From: Planctomycetota bacterium
GTDB taxonomy: Bacteria; Planctomycetota; Planctomycetia; Pirellulales; Pirellulaceae
NCBI GenBank assembly: GCA_026692885.1
Contig: JAPLNJ010000414.1
Coordinates: 1-36,091 of the forward strand
Direction: 5' to 3'
DNA length: 36,091 nucleotides
Within the stretch, counting starts at the first letter, position 1; every line of letters starts with the position of its first letter. The notes beneath the pieces are model-generated. The model was not told the origin of the DNA and made no database searches. It saw only the letters and a program-made list of their open reading frames with translations. Shown here piece by piece: positions 33,864-36,091 of this stretch. A program made the position numbers and the translations under genes.

Positions 33864-34922
33864 ATGAACGTCAAACACCCTCATAACTTCCCCAAACTTC
33901 ACAACGCAGCGTGGCCGGGCGTGGTCGGCAAGGGCGGCCCGGGCGCCGAGCCGACCATCGATCTGGACACCATGCTGCACTTGACGGCCGCTGCGGAATT
34001 CGAAGGGGTCAAGTTCGATGGTTTCGATCTGTTCCTCTACCTGCCGCATATCAACATCGACGGCACCGACGACGATATCCAGGAATTGGCCGACAAGGCC
34101 CGTCGCCGGAATCTGGAGATCGGCACGGTGGTGGCTCCGATCTGGCAGGGCACGGGCGGCGGTTCCGCGATGGGAGATGCCGCCGAACGCGAGAAATTCC
34201 TCGGCCAGGTGCGCAAGGGCTGTCACTTCGCCCAGCGGTTGCGCGAGTTGGGCGTGCGGCCCAACGGTGCGGTGCGGATCGACGCGGCCGGCGGCGTGGA
34301 CGGCTGGCTGCAGGATCCCGTCGGCAATCAACAGCGGATCGCCGAGACGTTCCGGGAGGCCTGCCGGATCGCCGAAGACTTCGGCGAACGACTGGCGGCC
34401 GAGGGCGAAATCTGCTGGGGTGGGATGCACAGTTGGCGCAACATGGTGCAGCTGTTGGAAATGGTGGACCGCCCCCAGACGCTCGGCTTCCAGGCGGACA
34501 TGGCCCACACGCTGCTGTACTTGCTGGGCTACAACGCCCCGGAAGATCGCCTGCTGCCTGCGGACTTTGACTGGAACGACACGGCCACCTTCCAGGCGGC
34601 CTATCAGCAACTGACGGCCGCCTTGCGGCCCTGGACGATCGATTTCCACATCGCCCAAAACGACGCGACCGTCAAGGGTTCCAGTTCGCATGACAACACC
34701 GGTCGGCACTGTCTGCCCGGTGATCCTAACGGGAAGCTGAACGTCGTGCGCGAGGCGGGCGGCTGGCTCCGCGACGAGCAGGGCCGTCTGACGCAGAAGT
34801 TCCGCCATGTCTGTTGGGATGGCTGCATGTTTCCGAACGAAACCATGCTCCAGCCCGACACGTGGAATTCCATCTTGGCGACGATGGTGGCGGTCAGGGA
34901 TGCGCACGGTTGGCAGGCATGA
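33864..34922 (+). CDS. Sugar-phosphate isomerase/epimerase-like TIM-barrel protein
   Basis: 352 residues, start 12 nt after the cupin gene with AGGAAAGG before the ATG. Family signs of the xylose-isomerase/AP-endonuclease-2 barrel are a core strand FEGVKFDGFDLFLYLP and candidate metal ligands in GEICWGGMHSW (Glu), LGFQADMAHTL (Asp, His) and TIDFHIAQND (His). The C-terminal part CWDGCMFPNETM is not a standard motif I recognise. It probably isomerises or epimerises a keto-sugar together with the cupin partner; the exact reaction cannot be read. Cytoplasmic, no signal peptide. Confidence 0.72.
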   Translation: MNVKHPHNFPKLHNAAWPGVVGKGGPGAEPTIDLDTMLHLTAAAEFEGVKFDGFDLFLYLPHINIDGTDDDIQELADKARRRNLEIGTVVAPIWQGTGGGSAMGDAAEREKFLGQVRKGCHFAQRLRELGVRPNGAVRIDAAGGVDGWLQDPVGNQQRIAETFREACRIAEDFGERLAAEGEICWGGMHSWRNMVQLLEMVDRPQTLGFQADMAHTLLYLLGYNAPEDRLLPADFDWNDTATFQAAYQQLTAALRPWTIDFHIAQNDATVKGSSSHDNTGRHCLPGDPNGKLNVVREAGGWLRDEQGRLTQKFRHVCWDGCMFPNETMLQPDTWNSILATMVAVRDAHGWQA

Positions 34923-34932
34923 CGATAGGGCT

Positions 34933-35937
34933 ATGAATACGGGCGTTCCGTCCACGCCGCCGACGAACGAGGACGTCGCGCTCGCCCTGGATGCGGTGGC
35001 CGCGCTGCTGGAGACCCAGGGCGCCAATCCCTTCCGGGTGCGGGCCTACCACGTGGCCGCTCAAACCGTCCGCAGCTTAGCCAGTCCGCTGGCGCAACTG
35101 GTCCGGACCGAGGGCAGCGCCGGCTTGCTGCGGTTGCCGGGAATCGGCAAGTCGCTGGCCCACTCGATCGAGCACTTGGTCCGCAGTGGCCGCTGGCCGC
35201 TGCTGGAACGTCTGCGGGGCGAACACGCGCCCGAGCGGATCTTCACGTCGGTGGCCGATATCGGTCCCAAGCTGGCGCAGCGCATTCACGAGACGCTGGG
35301 CATCGAGAGTCTCGTCGAGCTGGACGCCGCACTGCACGACGGTCGCTTGGCCCAGGTGCCCGGCCTGGGCAAGAAACGGTTGCAGGCGGTGCGGGAAGCG
35401 TTGGTAGCCCGGCTGCAGCACCACCCACTATCCCACGCCGAGCCCCGGTTGCCGCCGCAAGTCGATCGGCAGGTGCCGGTGGCCGAGTTGCTGGAACTCG
35501 ATCACCAGTATCGTCGGCTGGCCAGTCAGGATCGGTTGCCGCGGATCGCCCCGCGCCAATTCAACCCCACGGGTCAGGCCTGGCTGCCGGTGCTACACAC
35601 CCTGTGTGCCGAGCGCCACTACACGGTCTTGTTTTCGAACACGGCGCGGGCCCATGAACTCGGCGCCACGCACGACTGGGTGGTAATCTACCGCGACGAC
35701 CACCAGCACAGCGGCCGCTGGACGGTCATTACGGCCAGTTTCGGGAAACTCCACGGCCAGCGCATCGTCCGGGGACGCGAGGACGAATGTCAGCTATACT
35801 ACGACGCGCTCGGCGAGGCGGGAGCGATTAAGAGTTCCGCAGTTTCGGAGACTGCGGAACTTGGCGCGCGGCACGCCAAGGCCGCTTTGCCCGAGCGAAA
35901 GCCACCGTTGCCGCTGTTCCCCGATTTCGATCCGTAG
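34933..35937 (+). CDS. Helix-hairpin-helix protein, PolX N-terminal-like
   Basis: 334 residues from the ATG at 34933, 10 nt after the preceding stop. Residues 1-175 match the DNA-binding front of family-X DNA polymerases: NPFRVRAYHVAAQTVRSL, an HhH motif LRLPGIGKSLAHSIEHLV, a second FTSVADIGPKLAQRIHETLG and a third AQVPGLGKKRLQAVREAL. The nucleotidyltransferase and PHP exonuclease domains of PolX are absent. Instead a C-terminal domain follows (VLHTLCAERHYTVLFSNTAR, HDWVVIYRDDH, ITASFGKLHGQRIVRGREDE) that I do not recognise. It probably binds DNA structures in repair. A small hairpin repeat lies in frame near the 3' end (35833-35861), lengthening the tail by about 15 residues. Confidence 0.75.
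   Translation: MNTGVPSTPPTNEDVALALDAVAALLETQGANPFRVRAYHVAAQTVRSLASPLAQLVRTEGSAGLLRLPGIGKSLAHSIEHLVRSGRWPLLERLRGEHAPERIFTSVADIGPKLAQRIHETLGIESLVELDAALHDGRLAQVPGLGKKRLQAVREALVARLQHHPLSHAEPRLPPQVDRQVPVAELLELDHQYRRLASQDRLPRIAPRQFNPTGQAWLPVLHTLCAERHYTVLFSNTARAHELGATHDWVVIYRDDHQHSGRWTVITASFGKLHGQRIVRGREDECQLYYDALGEAGAIKSSAVSETAELGARHAKAALPERKPPLPLFPDFDP
35833..35861. repeat. 11-bp hairpin within the 3' end of the HhH gene
   Basis: AGTTCCGCAGT (35833-35843) and ACTGCGGAACT (35851-35861) are perfect complements around a 7-nt loop. In frame they encode SSAVSETAEL. Like the insertion at 30758 it seems to be a dispersed palindrome tolerated inside a coding sequence. Confidence 0.6.
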
Positions 35938-35977
35938 CGGCCCTTAAGGACACTGCTGTGAACATCTTCACGCCTCC

Positions 35978-36091
35978 CTCGTTCCCACGCTCTGCGTGGG
36001 AACGCAAGTGTTTTGACGCTCCGCGTCGTCTGCCCAAGGACGCAGAGCGTCCGCGGCTTGCGTTCCGACGCAGAGCGTCGGAACGAGAAAA
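35978..36091 (+). repeat. CGTTCCCACGC-type dispersed repeat, fuller copy
   Basis: The first 58 nt are identical at 57 positions to the copy at 27658-27715. It then continues through GGACGCAGAGCGTCC and CGTTCCGACGCAGAGCGTCG to GGAACGAG, giving terminal CTCGTTCC/GGAACGAG inverted ends and several inner hairpins. It occupies the rest of the window after the HhH gene; no coding signal is seen. Confidence 0.75.

Noticed and set aside
32595..35027. An 810-codon minus-strand frame opposite the cupin/isomerase operon
   Set aside because: It spans three plus-strand genes with proper ribosome-binding sites and domains. The antisense translation is His/Gln/Val-rich and resembles nothing.

Overview
The window is GC-rich bacterial DNA. 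It holds four gene blocks separated by stretches crowded with short palindromic repeats. The very large PAS-repeat hybrid kinase, the DUF4062-STAND-FGE proteins diversified by a retroelement, the many MITE-like inverted repeats, and a cupin plus sugar-isomerase pair fit a planctomycete-like bacterium with an anaerobic lifestyle. That is an inference from gene content; no rRNA or marker gene is present.

Region 1 (1-7740): remains of an IS66-type transposase, then a minus-strand operon. It encodes a giant hybrid histidine kinase (about nine PAS domains, one GAF, HisKA-HATPase-REC) and, overlapping it by 4 nt, a receiver-kinase protein with a degenerate ATP-binding domain.

Region 2 (7744-19693): a hydrogen-metabolism and hydrogen-sensing island. 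A Cache-HAMP histidine kinase and an NtrC-type sigma54 activator lie on the minus strand. Divergently, a close match to the sigma54 promoter consensus (11290-11305) precedes hydC-hydB-hydA, a trimeric NAD-linked and probably electron-bifurcating [FeFe] hydrogenase. Next come a sensory [FeFe]-hydrogenase-like domain fused to a histidine kinase, a stand-alone receiver and a receiver-kinase. Together they look like a complete H2-responsive circuit.

Region 3 (19841-32220): one small hypothetical gene, many repeats, and a decayed CRISPR adaptation locus (a cas1 fragment beside a primase-like, Cys-rich gene with an apparent frameshift). The most interesting part follows: two convergent paralogous genes (23959-26997 and 28668-31655) for DUF4062-NACHT/STAND-FGE proteins, flanking the wreck of a diversity-generating retroelement (DGR). 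Between them lie a truncated template repeat (27144 onward), an N-terminally truncated Avd accessory gene and a reverse-transcriptase gene with its catalytic core deleted. The C-terminal variable repeats of the two STAND proteins differ almost only at first and second codon positions. Where the template survives, most differences fall on template adenines, the hallmark of DGR mutagenic homing. Both variable repeats also share a nearly identical 3' flank with a GC-rich hairpin. The STAND proteins themselves are full length and may still work as conflict sensors whose specificities were generated by the now-dead retroelement.

Region 4 (32607-36091): an apparently ordinary three-gene plus-strand operon: a mannose-6-phosphate-isomerase-like cupin protein, a xylose-isomerase-like TIM-barrel protein, and a PolX-N-terminal-like helix-hairpin-helix protein without a polymerase domain.

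Coordinates of repeats and motifs were read by eye. Family assignments rest on motif recognition, with no database search.
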